Below, one piece after another: positions 7,117 to 15,797 of a DNA stretch of 17,760 nt. A model generated the notes under the pieces. It had not been told where the DNA came from, did no database searches, and saw nothing but the letters and a program-made list of their open reading frames with translations. Within the stretch, counting starts at the first letter, position 1. Every line of letters begins with the position of its first letter. The DNA is from Bacillota bacterium (lineage in GTDB: Bacteria > Bacillota > Clostridia > Acetivibrionales > DSM-1351), in assembly GCA_023398105.1 (NCBI GenBank), contig JAEWST010000006.1, positions 1-17,760 on the forward strand. Direction: 5' to 3'. A program made the translations under genes and the position numbers.

Positions 7117-8394
7117 ATGGATATGTCTAAAGAATTAATTGTAAAACAGAAGCTTAGCAATGGATTTACTTATTACATTCGTAAGCTGGAACATTTTGAA
7201 AAGTATGTTACTATGGCGTTAACAATAAAGGTAGGATCAATAAATGAAATCATTAATGAAAGAGGACTTGCTCATCTTTTAGAACACATGCACATGAACT
7301 TTCACAAGTATGAATTATATTCTGATATTAGGTATAGAACAAAGGCATACACGGATTTCTTTGAAACGACTTTTTATATTAAGTGTTTTAATTCTTGGGA
7401 AAATATAATTTCCTGTATGGAAATTTTCAGTTATATATGTGAGGGTAAATTCTTAAATGAATTATATTTTACTGAAACAAAAAATGATGTTATATCGGAA
7501 ATTCTTGGGTATGATGAAAATAAAGAACAAGAAAAAAACTTGTTTTCTATACTTTTAGCTAATTCTGAATATATGGACTGTTTGGCAATTGGAAATATTG
7601 AAAATGTTTCCGATTTTTCTTATCAAGACCTTTTAGAATTTCATAAAAAGTGGTACTCAGCAGATATTATGTCTATAGCTATAGTTGGTGATGTGATAGA
7701 CATCCGTGAAATGGAAAAAACTATAAAGGTTAAGTTCGAGGGAATAATAACAAAAAAGCTGCCAAACATTAGCTTTAACCCTGAAATACCTAAATATGAC
7801 AAAATGATATTTAAGAACAGGATAAAAGAATCTGATAAAAGGGGCTTGGAAGTATATTTTAAAGTTAAAAAATCTGATTTGTTCAATTTCAATTTTAACG
7901 AAATTGAAGTTATGGAAAGTATTTTGTTTGAGATGGTTGAGATTAAATTGAAGAGCTACTTTAAAGAGGTGGATAAAAGTTTGTTAGAAGTTACTTGTGA
8001 AAAAATAAATTTAGATGTAATACATATGTTTTATTCTATAAAAATTGTATTTAAAGACATTGAGAGTTTAACAATAAATGATATTGTCAATTTGATAGAA
8101 GATTTTTTTAATTCTATAATACGTACAAATAATGATTATCTGATTTTAGATTTACTGACAGAATTAAGTGACACTATAGAAAAAAGCAAGGATAACTATT
8201 ATGATTCTGTAGGTATGCATTATTTACTTCTAGAATGTATAAATGATTATATATCAGAAATACCAGTAGTTACTTATCTTGAAAAGTATGAATCTATAAA
8301 AAATATTATCAAAAAAATAAATCTAAAAAATATTTATACATATTTAAATTACTGGATTAACGAGTGTGATAGATTGTATTTAGAAATATCATAG
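7117..8394 (+). CDS. M16-family zinc metallopeptidase (insulinase/PqqF type)
   Basis: The 425-residue protein has the inverted zinc motif HLLEH (His53, Glu56 catalytic, His57) in the usual setting RGLAHLLEHM. A likely third zinc ligand is Glu128 in the DVISEI segment. The second half (from about residue 200) follows the M16 C-terminal half in general layout but is diverged. The length matches one two-domain M16 subunit of about 400-450 residues. No signal peptide is seen, so it should act in the cytoplasm. M16 enzymes occur in several RiPP clusters as leader peptidases, so leader removal from the upstream precursor is the natural inference. M16 enzymes often work as pairs, but only one is encoded here. 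The Shine-Dalgarno AAGGA lies 12 bases before ATG 7117, which is long, and ATG 7123 is an alternative start. Confidence 0.85.
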   Translation: MDMSKELIVKQKLSNGFTYYIRKLEHFEKYVTMALTIKVGSINEIINERGLAHLLEHMHMNFHKYELYSDIRYRTKAYTDFFETTFYIKCFNSWENIISCMEIFSYICEGKFLNELYFTETKNDVISEILGYDENKEQEKNLFSILLANSEYMDCLAIGNIENVSDFSYQDLLEFHKKWYSADIMSIAIVGDVIDIREMEKTIKVKFEGIITKKLPNISFNPEIPKYDKMIFKNRIKESDKRGLEVYFKVKKSDLFNFNFNEIEVMESILFEMVEIKLKSYFKEVDKSLLEVTCEKINLDVIHMFYSIKIVFKDIESLTINDIVNLIEDFFNSIIRTNNDYLILDLLTELSDTIEKSKDNYYDSVGMHYLLLECINDYISEIPVVTYLEKYESIKNIIKKINLKNIYTYLNYWINECDRLYLEIS

Positions 8395-8403
8395 GTATTT
8401 GTA

Positions 8404-8432
8404 TTTACGTTATTAGTTGTTTCTGATATACT
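8404..8432 (+). promoter_or_regulatory. Probable promoter of the two-component system
   Basis: TTTACG (8404-8409, 4 of 6) is followed after 17 bases by TATACT (8427-8432, 5 of 6), just after the M16 stop codon. About 130 bases of AT-rich leader precede the response regulator. That leader contains AATTATTAAT twice (8497-8506 and 8529-8538), which I do not consider significant on its own. Confidence 0.45.
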
Positions 8433-8565
8433 AAGAATATTGGCTTGATGTAATTGGAAAAATTGAAAACCAGATACATTTATGGGGTGATATATAAATT
8501 ATTAATCAAATATTGCACTTTCAATTACAATTATTAATAATAGAAGTGATTAGGTCGGTGACTGC

Positions 8566-9255
8566 ATGGCAATGTATAACATATTAATTGTAGATGATAA
8601 TACTGAAGTGCTGGAAGTCCTTGAAATATACTTAAGGGAAGTTGGATATGTAGTATATAAAGCTATTAATGGATTACAGGCAATTGAGCTTTTGAAGCTC
8701 TACAGCATACATCTTATAATAATGGATATTATGATGCCGGAGTTAGATGGAATAAAAGCTACGTTCACGATTAGAGAAGAAAATAATATTCCTATCATTC
8801 TTTTATCTGCTAAAAATCAGGAATATGATAAAATTGAGGGACTAGATGTCGGTGCTGACGATTACATAACAAAACCCTTTAGCATTCCTGAGGTTTTAGC
8901 AAGAGTAAAAGCGCAGTTAAGAAGATTTACAAAATTAAATATAGAACAGCAGGATAAGGATGAAATTGTAATACGGGGATTAGATATTCATCTAAAAAGC
9001 AGAAAAGTATATGTTAATGACGAGGCAATCAAGCTTACTCCTATAGAATATAAGATTTTAGTACTATTAGCAAAAAACAAGGGAAGTGTTTTGTCATTGG
9101 AAATGATATATGAAACAGTATGGGAACAGCCTTTTCTTTGTTCTGAAAATACAGTTATGTTTCATATTAGTAAACTAAGAGAAAAAATAGAGATAAATCC
9201 TAAAAAGCCGATGTATTTAAAAGTTGTATGGGGACAAGGATATATGGTTGATTGA
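8566..9255 (+). CDS. OmpR-family response regulator
   Basis: The 229-residue protein has a receiver domain (1 to about 118) with the acidic pocket Asp10-Asp11, the phospho-acceptor Asp54 (IMDIMMPE), Ser81 in the Thr/Ser position and Lys103 (TKPF). A winged-helix DNA-binding domain (about 133-229) follows, with typical LTPIEYKILVLLAKNKG and VMFHISKLREKI segments ending in GQGYMVD. All phosphorylation residues are present. The gene overlaps or abuts the kinase gene, so they form an operon. The Shine-Dalgarno sequence is weak (AGG nearby), and ATG 8572 is an alternative start. The likely target is the triple direct repeat at 11181-11213 upstream of the transport operon. The style is closest to clostridial VanR-like regulators; the signal is unknown. 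Confidence 0.95.
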   Translation: MAMYNILIVDDNTEVLEVLEIYLREVGYVVYKAINGLQAIELLKLYSIHLIIMDIMMPELDGIKATFTIREENNIPIILLSAKNQEYDKIEGLDVGADDYITKPFSIPEVLARVKAQLRRFTKLNIEQQDKDEIVIRGLDIHLKSRKVYVNDEAIKLTPIEYKILVLLAKNKGSVLSLEMIYETVWEQPFLCSENTVMFHISKLREKIEINPKKPMYLKVVWGQGYMVD

Positions 9256-9266
9256 GAGGGAATGAA

Positions 9267-11174
9267 GTGGATTTCAAAAATCATAAACATAAGTATACGG
9301 TTATTGTCTTTTTGACTTCTATTTTACTTATAAGCATTAGCACTGTATCTTCAATTGGTGTTTGCAAGAATAGGAGTTTCTATTTTGATGGATATATATA
9401 TAATAGCTGTTTAAGTTATTATTGTAACGATTTATATAGATATATAACCAATAATATGACACACAAAGAAGCTGAGTTATTTAATACCCAAAATGATGGA
9501 GTTTATTATTATATTACTGACGGTAACACTAAAGAAGTTTTTACAAATATACCGAAGGGTAAGAATTACAATGATTTTTTTACACAGAAGAATATAGTAT
9601 CGTTGAAATATACAAATGAACAGAATTCATTTCTAATTGCCTCATATGATGAAAAGGTTATTGTTACACATGAACGGCAACAAGAAAATAGCACTTATAG
9701 CTTTTCAGGCTATGTATTTATTGATAACAATATAGGAGAATTTTTACCCGGCTCATTTCGCACTCAGATAAAAGATGGTTTCAAGTTGCAGAGAATATTA
9801 ATTATTGAAAGCTGTATTCTTATTACATCTTTTATATTGGGGATTATGCTGTTTCTTTTAACTCTAAAAAAAGCTGTCAAATCCATTGTAATCAAAAGCG
9901 GTTTTATACCTATAGATGTTAAGCTTGGAGTGGACATAACAGCTCTTTCACTCTGGATTCTACTATATGGTACTTATTCATATACAATAGAAATTTTTTC
10001 TGCTATAATCCGTCGTGTTAGTTTGTATGGTGTATTTGTATTTTTGACATTCATTATATTTTCCTTTTCTTTAATTCTTATATTAAATACAAGAGAATAT
10101 TTAGCAAATGAAGGGAGATTATATGAGGATTGGCAAAATAGGCTTACAAAAAACATACCGTCATGGATTATCGGTCTGGTTTTACAGGTGAGCTGGTATT
10201 TCTTCATATTAATTGCTGTTTCTCCTGCTTCTACTATATATGATTTAATAGCTCTACTAAGAAAAAGATGGATTGTAGTTATTGTACATAATGTAATTAT
10301 TCTACTGGTATTCCTTCTTATTCGCCAAATTCAGAAAAGCAAAGAGAAGTATATAAATGAAGTGTTGAGTTCAGTACAGAAAATATCAAATGGTGATCTC
10401 AACCTTAATGTTCCCGTTAAAGGAAATGATTTTTTATCAAAAATAGCTAATCAGATTAACATAATAAAAGTAGGACATATCCATGCGCTCAATGAATATA
10501 AAAAAAGTGAACGGCTAAAGTACGAGCTGGTTACAAATATTTCGCATGATTTGAGATCGCCTCTAACCTCTATTTTAAACTATATAGAATTGGTCAAAAA
10601 AAAAGGTATAAATGCAGATGTAGAAAAATATATTGACCATGCTAGTGAAAATGCAAAACGACTCAATATTCTCATTGAAGATTTATTTGAATTGTCAAAG
10701 ATGGAAAGTGGCAATATTCAGCTAGATATTTCAAATGTCAATATTGTCTTAATGATAAAGCAAATTTGCAATGAATATGATGAAAAAATGAAGCAAAATG
10801 GACTAGAGCTTATCCTTGTAAGTGCCAGTAAGCAAATAATGTGGCAGTGCGATAGAATAAAAATATGGAGAGTGTTTGATAATCTTATTAATAATGCTGT
10901 TAAATATTCATTGAGAGGTTCAAGAATTTATATATATATAGAGGAACAGTCAGAACAACTTGAAATAAGTGTAAAAAATATAGTGCGTCAGAGAATAGAT
11001 TTTGAACCTGATGAATTGTTTTTGAGATTTAAAAGAGGGGATAGTGCGAGAAGTTCAGAAGGCTCAGGACTAGGGCTGGCAATAGTAAAAAGCATTGTGG
11101 CTCGTCATAATGGTAAAATTGGAATAGAAATAGATGGCGATCTGTTTAAAATCAATATGTTACTTAGAAAATAA
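9267..11174 (+). CDS. Membrane sensor histidine kinase with six predicted membrane segments
   Basis: The 635-residue protein begins with a membrane segment (about 12-31), then an outside domain of about 145 residues, a second segment (about 176-199), and four more (about 223-245, 254-272, 301-319, 335-352). A short HAMP-like linker follows (SSVQKISNGDLNLNVPV). The H-box is NISHDLRSPLTS (His about 427), with N-box FDNLINNAVKYS and G-box EGSGLGLAIVKS. The usual DxGxG (G1) box is replaced by a VKNIVRQRIDFEP-type sequence, a variation I know from clostridial VanS-like kinases. GTG 9267 is chosen because GAGAGGG (9254-9260) stands six bases before it; an in-frame TTG at 9252 overlaps the regulator stop. 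The large outside domain suggests detection of an extracellular ligand, possibly the cluster peptide or an envelope-active compound. Confidence 0.92.
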   Translation: MDFKNHKHKYTVIVFLTSILLISISTVSSIGVCKNRSFYFDGYIYNSCLSYYCNDLYRYITNNMTHKEAELFNTQNDGVYYYITDGNTKEVFTNIPKGKNYNDFFTQKNIVSLKYTNEQNSFLIASYDEKVIVTHERQQENSTYSFSGYVFIDNNIGEFLPGSFRTQIKDGFKLQRILIIESCILITSFILGIMLFLLTLKKAVKSIVIKSGFIPIDVKLGVDITALSLWILLYGTYSYTIEIFSAIIRRVSLYGVFVFLTFIIFSFSLILILNTREYLANEGRLYEDWQNRLTKNIPSWIIGLVLQVSWYFFILIAVSPASTIYDLIALLRKRWIVVIVHNVIILLVFLLIRQIQKSKEKYINEVLSSVQKISNGDLNLNVPVKGNDFLSKIANQINIIKVGHIHALNEYKKSERLKYELVTNISHDLRSPLTSILNYIELVKKKGINADVEKYIDHASENAKRLNILIEDLFELSKMESGNIQLDISNVNIVLMIKQICNEYDEKMKQNGLELILVSASKQIMWQCDRIKIWRVFDNLINNAVKYSLRGSRIYIYIEEQSEQLEISVKNIVRQRIDFEPDELFLRFKRGDSARSSEGSGLGLAIVKSIVARHNGKIGIEIDGDLFKINMLLRK

Positions 11175-11180
11175 GGTATG

Positions 11181-11213
11181 TAAGGAAATTCTAAGTAAAT
11201 CCTAAGAAATTAT
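11181..11213 (+). promoter_or_regulatory. Three 11-bp direct repeats, probable response-regulator binding site
   Basis: The units start at 11181, 11192 and 11203: TAAGGAAATTC, TAAGTAAATCC and TAAGAAATTAT. All share TAAG followed by an A/T-rich half at an exact 11-bp period. OmpR-family dimers bind direct repeats spaced 10-11 bp on one face of the helix. The third unit covers the place where a -35 box should stand, and the -35 there is poor, as expected for an activated promoter. The array starts six bases after the kinase stop. Confidence 0.65.
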
Positions 11214-11228
11214 CAGCATTTTCTTTTG

Positions 11229-11234
11229 TATAAT
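11229..11234 (+). promoter_or_regulatory. -10 box of the transport operon promoter
   Basis: TATAAT is a perfect -10 box. At 17 bp upstream the sequence is GAAATT, not a usable -35 box, and it lies inside the third regulator repeat. This predicts an activator-dependent promoter. The untranslated leader would be about 50 bases to the solute-binding protein start at 11290. Confidence 0.6.
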
Positions 11235-11289
11235 ATATCCTAGATACTGAATCTTCTAAAAATTACAATATGCTAGGGGGTAATGAAAA

Positions 11290-12678
11290 GTGAAAAAACT
11301 ATTTCTGGTAATCTTGATAGTTCTTACAACATTAACTGGGTGCAGTCAGAGCACACAGAAAAATGAAAGTGATACAATTATGAGTGGTACAGAAAAACAA
11401 ACTAACGTTAGTGCAATAAATGAAGCAGAGCAAGCTGAATACAAGCCACCTAAAATGGAAGGTGAGATTTTTATTTCAGCTATGACAGAACAGGAATTCT
11501 TAAAAATAGCCGCCAATAAATTTATGCAGAAATATCCAAAGGTAAAGGTTAAAATAAATGCATACAGGGGAGCAGAAAAAGATGCAGGTGAAAGCCCTTC
11601 TGAAGAATACTCAACAGAAAAGTATAGAAACTATCTTAATACAAAAATAATGACAGGTAAAGCTGAGGATATTATTTTTACAGCCCAGCTACCAGTAAAA
11701 AAGTATGTAGATATGGGTGTGTTTGAGGATTTAAGCAGATATTTGTCGTTCTCTAAGGAAATAAATAAAGAAAACTATTTTATGAATATATTGGAGTCTC
11801 CAAAAGATGTAAATGGAAAAATATTTGTTCTGCCATACATGTGCAGTTTTCAGGCTATCAGCTTTGATAGCAGACTGGTATCTGAAAACAATAACAAATT
11901 TGATAGTACCATGAATAATATTAGCTTTGAAAAAGCTGCAGTGTTTGGACAAAACCTTATTGCAAATACAAAGAAAAAGAACGCTTATTTATCACAGGAA
12001 AGTGCGACTAATTTTTTAAGTTATATTTTAAAAGGAAAACTAAAGAAATTTATTGATAAAGAAAATAAAAAGGCAAACATAAATACTCAGGAGTATATCA
12101 CTTTATTAAAAGAGACAAAGGACTTAATAAAAAAGGGACCTTTATTAACTTCAAGTAATATTGATTTCTATAATACGGAGTATTATTTCGCCTTTAGGCT
12201 TCAAAATGATATTCAAGCTGCATTTAACAATTTAACCTCAGGCTCGGGAGACTGTTATGCACTTCCAATGTCCGATATAGATGGTAATATTTATACTAAT
12301 CCCAATTATAGTCTTGGAATAAACAGTGCTTCTAAGAATAAGGAACTAGCTTGGGAATTTATTAAATATCTATTATCTGACGAAATTCAAAGTTCTCCTT
12401 CTCTTTATGGCTTGTGTATAAACAAAAAGGGATTTCAGGCATCAATAGATAGAAACTATAAGTTAAATAGTAATGGTGGCGAAAGTAATGTCAATAAAGA
12501 AGAGTTTAAAAGTCTCTTAGAAAAATGGGTAATGCAAATAAATGCGTATGATACTATTGACCCTGTTATCTGGGATTTCTTTACAGAAGAGAATAGTAAA
12601 TACTTTGATGAAAAGCAGTCTGCTGAGGAAACAGCGGAAGTGTTAAATTCTAAGATCAATAAATATTTAAATGAATAA
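11290..12678 (+). CDS. Extracellular solute-binding lipoprotein (family 1, CUT1-type ABC)
   Basis: The 462-residue lipoprotein starts at GTG 11290 with Shine-Dalgarno TAGGGGG (11274-11280) nine bases upstream. The lipobox LTGC puts the lipid-bearing Cys at residue 18, after a short hydrophobic signal. A Ser/Glu-rich linker (about 19-55) precedes the binding domain. Family features include NKFMQKYPKVKVKI, an EDIIF...VDMGVFEDLSRYL stretch, DVNGKIFVLPYM, and the C-terminal NKELAWEFIKYLLSDEIQ. Such proteins deliver sugars, and occasionally other solutes, to MalF/MalG-type permeases, and both are encoded next. It is the first gene of the five-gene operon behind the regulator repeats. The ligand cannot be read from the sequence. 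Placement in a peptide cluster leaves open a role in sensing or scavenging rather than nutrition. Confidence 0.9.
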   Translation: MKKLFLVILIVLTTLTGCSQSTQKNESDTIMSGTEKQTNVSAINEAEQAEYKPPKMEGEIFISAMTEQEFLKIAANKFMQKYPKVKVKINAYRGAEKDAGESPSEEYSTEKYRNYLNTKIMTGKAEDIIFTAQLPVKKYVDMGVFEDLSRYLSFSKEINKENYFMNILESPKDVNGKIFVLPYMCSFQAISFDSRLVSENNNKFDSTMNNISFEKAAVFGQNLIANTKKKNAYLSQESATNFLSYILKGKLKKFIDKENKKANINTQEYITLLKETKDLIKKGPLLTSSNIDFYNTEYYFAFRLQNDIQAAFNNLTSGSGDCYALPMSDIDGNIYTNPNYSLGINSASKNKELAWEFIKYLLSDEIQSSPSLYGLCINKKGFQASIDRNYKLNSNGGESNVNKEEFKSLLEKWVMQINAYDTIDPVIWDFFTEENSKYFDEKQSAEETAEVLNSKINKYLNE

Positions 12679-12705
12679 TCACAGAAGCAAAGGGAGATGT
12701 GAAAA

Positions 12706-13563
12706 GTGATAAAGAATAATCGAATACCAGTTTTAATGCTTTCTGTTAGTGTATTGGGGTTTTCATTTTTTTACATATTTCCCTTTGTTTTTTCACTAAT
12801 ATATGGGCTTGTTGATAATCCAATAAATATGAAGTTTGTAGGAATCAAAAATTTTATTGATTTGTTCAATAATCAATATTTTATGAGAGGGCTTAAAAAT
12901 ACAGCACTATTTATGCTAATCAGTATACCACTTAACATTGTAATATCGTTAGCAATTGCTTTGATTATAAACAAATTGGTGAAACTTAGAAACATATTCA
13001 GCCTTGTTTATTTAGCACCTTTAGTTATTCCATCTGCAACCACAGCGTTTTTTTGGGGAAACATGTTTGGCTATCATGGTGTTATTAATAAGTTTATTAA
13101 TAAGTTTGGGTATGTAGGAATAGATTGGTTTCAAAGTGATTACGCTATGATTATAATGATCATTATTTTTCTGTGGAAAAATATTGGATACAACACTGCT
13201 TTGTTTATCAGCGGTATAAATAGCATACCTGACCAATACTATGAATGTGCATCTACTGAAGGTGCAAACGCATTATGGAGATTTAAAACAGTAACAATAA
13301 AATATTTAACTCCTACAATGTTCCTAGTACTGATTATGACATTTGTGAACTCCTTTAAAGTATTTAAGGAAATATATATTCTAACTGGAGAATATCCTAG
13401 TGATAGTCTTTATGTACTACAGCACTATATGAATAATATGTTTTTGTCGTTAAATTATTCCAAGCTTGTCAGCGCAGTATACATTCTCACTGCCGTTATT
13501 GTTTCTTTTGTAGCTTTTGTATTTCATATGGAAAATAGGGTAACTAAGGATTTAATCAATTAA
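12706..13563 (+). CDS. CUT1-type ABC permease, MalF-like
   Basis: The 285-residue integral membrane protein has about six membrane segments. The cytoplasmic EAA-type coupling loop is at about 179-207 (YECASTEGANALWRF...), with Glu180 and Gly186 in the conserved positions that dock on an ATPase. GTG 12706 has GGGAGATG upstream. There are 27 bases to the solute-binding gene before it and 14 to the next permease. The intact EAA loop means it should engage a nucleotide-binding subunit, yet no such gene is in the operon. In Firmicutes a shared ATPase (MsmX type) often serves many CUT1 systems. Confidence 0.92.
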   Translation: MIKNNRIPVLMLSVSVLGFSFFYIFPFVFSLIYGLVDNPINMKFVGIKNFIDLFNNQYFMRGLKNTALFMLISIPLNIVISLAIALIINKLVKLRNIFSLVYLAPLVIPSATTAFFWGNMFGYHGVINKFINKFGYVGIDWFQSDYAMIIMIIIFLWKNIGYNTALFISGINSIPDQYYECASTEGANALWRFKTVTIKYLTPTMFLVLIMTFVNSFKVFKEIYILTGEYPSDSLYVLQHYMNNMFLSLNYSKLVSAVYILTAVIVSFVAFVFHMENRVTKDLIN

Positions 13564-13577
13564 GAGGGAGAGGCATA

Positions 13578-14456
13578 ATGAGCAAATTAAAGCAAGCTTT
13601 ACGAAAAAACATAAACAGAGGCTTTCTAGGTATATTCATTTTGATTTCAGTCGTATACATATTTCCATTGATTGTAACAATGACAAATTCCTTTATGAAT
13701 CAGAGTGAAGTTAGCTTTAATTATAATGTCAACGGAAATAATCTTCATCCAGGTGAAAAGTTTATTGATATGTACGTTATACCCGAAAACGTATCGTTAG
13801 AACAATACATCCAACTGTTGCTGAAAAATCCAGTTTATTTAAATATGTTCTGGAATTCCTTAAAAATTACCTTGCCTATAGTTTTAGGCCAACTATTTGT
13901 ATCTTCTATGGCAGCGTATGCTTTTACTGTTCTTAGATTTAAAGGGAAAGAAGGTTTGTTTTTTATTTATATAATAGTAATGCTACTTCCATTACAGGTT
14001 ACACTTATGCCTAATTATATTGTTGCAGACATGTTTAATTTATCAGAAAGTTATTGGGCTATAATATTGCCGGGTATATTTAATCCTTTTGGTGTATTTC
14101 TTTTGAGGCAGTTTATGAAGATGATTCCAGAGGCATATATAGAATCAGCGCAAATAGATAGTGCTGGGCATATCAGAATATACTTCAGTATTATTCTGCC
14201 AATGGTGAAATCAGGACTTGCTGCAACAGCAATGCTTACTTTCATTGATTATTGGAATTTAGTTGACCAGGCTGTAATTTTTATTCAAAATAGTCAAGCA
14301 CAGCCTATGTCTATATTTTTAGCTAGAATTAATGAACAGCAAATCGGTATGGCTTTTGCAGGTTCAAGCTTTTACGTATTACCTGTATTAATTATACTGT
14401 TTTATGGTCAGGAATATTTGAAAGATGGTATACGATTATCAGGATTAAAGGGATAA
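13578..14456 (+). CDS. CUT1-type ABC permease, MalG-like
   Basis: The 292-residue protein has about six membrane segments and an EAA loop at about 187-215 (YIESAQIDSAGHIRIYFSIILP), with Glu189 and Gly197. The first outside loop is long (about 38-90, with NPGEK/VIPENVSLEQY-like features), typical of a CUT1 subgroup. ATG 13578 has GAGGGAGAGG upstream. It would pair with the preceding MalF-like subunit as the transmembrane heterodimer. The C-terminus (GQEYLKDGIRLSGLKG) is the usual end of MalG-like permeases. Confidence 0.92.
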   Translation: MSKLKQALRKNINRGFLGIFILISVVYIFPLIVTMTNSFMNQSEVSFNYNVNGNNLHPGEKFIDMYVIPENVSLEQYIQLLLKNPVYLNMFWNSLKITLPIVLGQLFVSSMAAYAFTVLRFKGKEGLFFIYIIVMLLPLQVTLMPNYIVADMFNLSESYWAIILPGIFNPFGVFLLRQFMKMIPEAYIESAQIDSAGHIRIYFSIILPMVKSGLAATAMLTFIDYWNLVDQAVIFIQNSQAQPMSIFLARINEQQIGMAFAGSSFYVLPVLIILFYGQEYLKDGIRLSGLKG

Positions 14457-14477
14457 ACCATAAGGAGGGAAGATTAT

Positions 14478-15797
14478 ATGAACAATAATAATAAGAAATT
14501 CATGAGAACAATGGGCATTTTTATAGGGATTGTACTGATATTAACTTTTTTTTCCAAAACGATATATAATTTTAATCTTCCTACTGTAACTGTTGAAATT
14601 CCTAAGAATGGTAAATTGGTAGACGTAATTGAAGAGAGGGCAACGATAACATATTTAGACAGCTATAATATTTATGCGGAAACAAGTGGGAAGATTAAAG
14701 ATATTTTTGTAGAAGTTGGGAGTAGAGTGAAAAAAGGACAGACCCTTATATCACTTGAGTTAAATATAAATGATATAGAGCAATTTTCACAGGATATACA
14801 AAAAAAAGAACAGGACATTGAATTACTAACAGTTAAGCTTAAAAATTCTCTATCTGAAATTCAAAATATAAAGTCTGACTTAACTGCCATTAAAAATGAA
14901 ACATATGTCTTGCCAAAAAAGTCAGAATATGAACTTGATATAAATATTGCTGAAAAAGCTTTAAAAGATAAACAGGAGTTATTTGATTTGGGTACAGCTA
15001 GTAGCTCAGAGGTTGACGAAGCAAAAAGGAATCTTGATAGAGCGAATATGCAGTACCAGCAATACATACAATCCGAAAAAGACAATAAAATGGAGTTGTT
15101 AAAAAATAAGCAAGAGGAAATAAGCGATTTACCTATTCAAGTTAAAAATGCGCAACTAGAGCTAGAACAACTGAAAAAGAAATTAGCTCGGGCGAAAAAA
15201 GGTGAAATTTATGCAGAGACAGACGGAATTATTAAGGCTATCAAGGCTGGCGAAGGAATGATTATAGCCACCAATGATATTCTGTTAGAGATTACAGAAT
15301 TCTCAAATGAATTGAAGGCGGAGTTACTAATTGATGAAGAAAAATTGAACTTAATCAGTGAAAAAAGTGTAGTAGAAGTTATGATAAAAGGTGTTGCTAA
15401 AAACTTAAAGGGAGAAATCTCAGATATGGAGAGTGTAGCTGAAGAAAAGCAAAAGGTAACTATTAAAATTAAAAATGTAGAACATAATTTATCTGGTAAA
15501 ATTGCCACTATAAAGATAAAAACAGAAAGCGAGCCATATTCATCAGTTATACCAAACTATGCACTAAGAAAAGAGGCGAGTGGCTATTACTTACTTGTAT
15601 TAAGGGATGAAAATAGTATATTTGGCAAGAGATATACAGCAAATAAAGTTTCTGTTAATCTACTTAATTCGGACAATACTTTATCGGCTATTGAAGGACT
15701 TACGCTGGCTGAACCAATTATAACAGCCAGTACATCTCCAATTGAGAATGGAAGTAGTGTAAAATTTAGTGGCGATGGTGATAAAAATGAAACGTAA
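14478..15797 (+). CDS. HlyD/MacA-like adaptor (efflux membrane-fusion protein)
   Basis: The 439-residue protein has one N-terminal membrane anchor (about 10-30) and then an extracellular adaptor. The lipoyl-like domain is split into two halves (about 62-95, GKIKDIFVEVGSRVKKGQTL; and about 243-275, ETDGIIKAIKAGEGMII). They are separated by a long charged coiled-coil hairpin (about 95-240), and beta-barrel and membrane-proximal domains follow. This is the fold of MacA/YknX adaptors, which in Gram-positive bacteria sit outside the cell over a MacB-like ABC transporter. The gene has a perfect AAGGAGGGA seven bases before ATG 14478 and overlaps the next gene by 11 bases. Finding it directly behind CUT1 importer-type permeases, rather than MacB, is unusual. 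Confidence 0.9.
   Translation: MNNNNKKFMRTMGIFIGIVLILTFFSKTIYNFNLPTVTVEIPKNGKLVDVIEERATITYLDSYNIYAETSGKIKDIFVEVGSRVKKGQTLISLELNINDIEQFSQDIQKKEQDIELLTVKLKNSLSEIQNIKSDLTAIKNETYVLPKKSEYELDINIAEKALKDKQELFDLGTASSSEVDEAKRNLDRANMQYQQYIQSEKDNKMELLKNKQEEISDLPIQVKNAQLELEQLKKKLARAKKGEIYAETDGIIKAIKAGEGMIIATNDILLEITEFSNELKAELLIDEEKLNLISEKSVVEVMIKGVAKNLKGEISDMESVAEEKQKVTIKIKNVEHNLSGKIATIKIKTESEPYSSVIPNYALRKEASGYYLLVLRDENSIFGKRYTANKVSVNLLNSDNTLSAIEGLTLAEPIITASTSPIENGSSVKFSGDGDKNET

Noticed and set aside
7104..7130. 8-codon frame starting at ATG 7104 before the M16 gene
   Set aside because: The ATG is part of the AAGGATG Shine-Dalgarno region, leaving no room for its own ribosome site.
8497..8538. Direct repeat AATTATTAAT ahead of the response regulator
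   Set aside because: It is a purely A/T 10-mer in very AT-rich DNA. It does not resemble the TAAG repeats at 11181 and its position relative to the promoter is not informative.
14861..15508. Minus-strand open frames opposite the adaptor gene
   Set aside because: They mirror the coiled-coil coding sequence, have low-complexity Ser/Phe/Ile-rich translations, no ribosome site and no recognisable domain.
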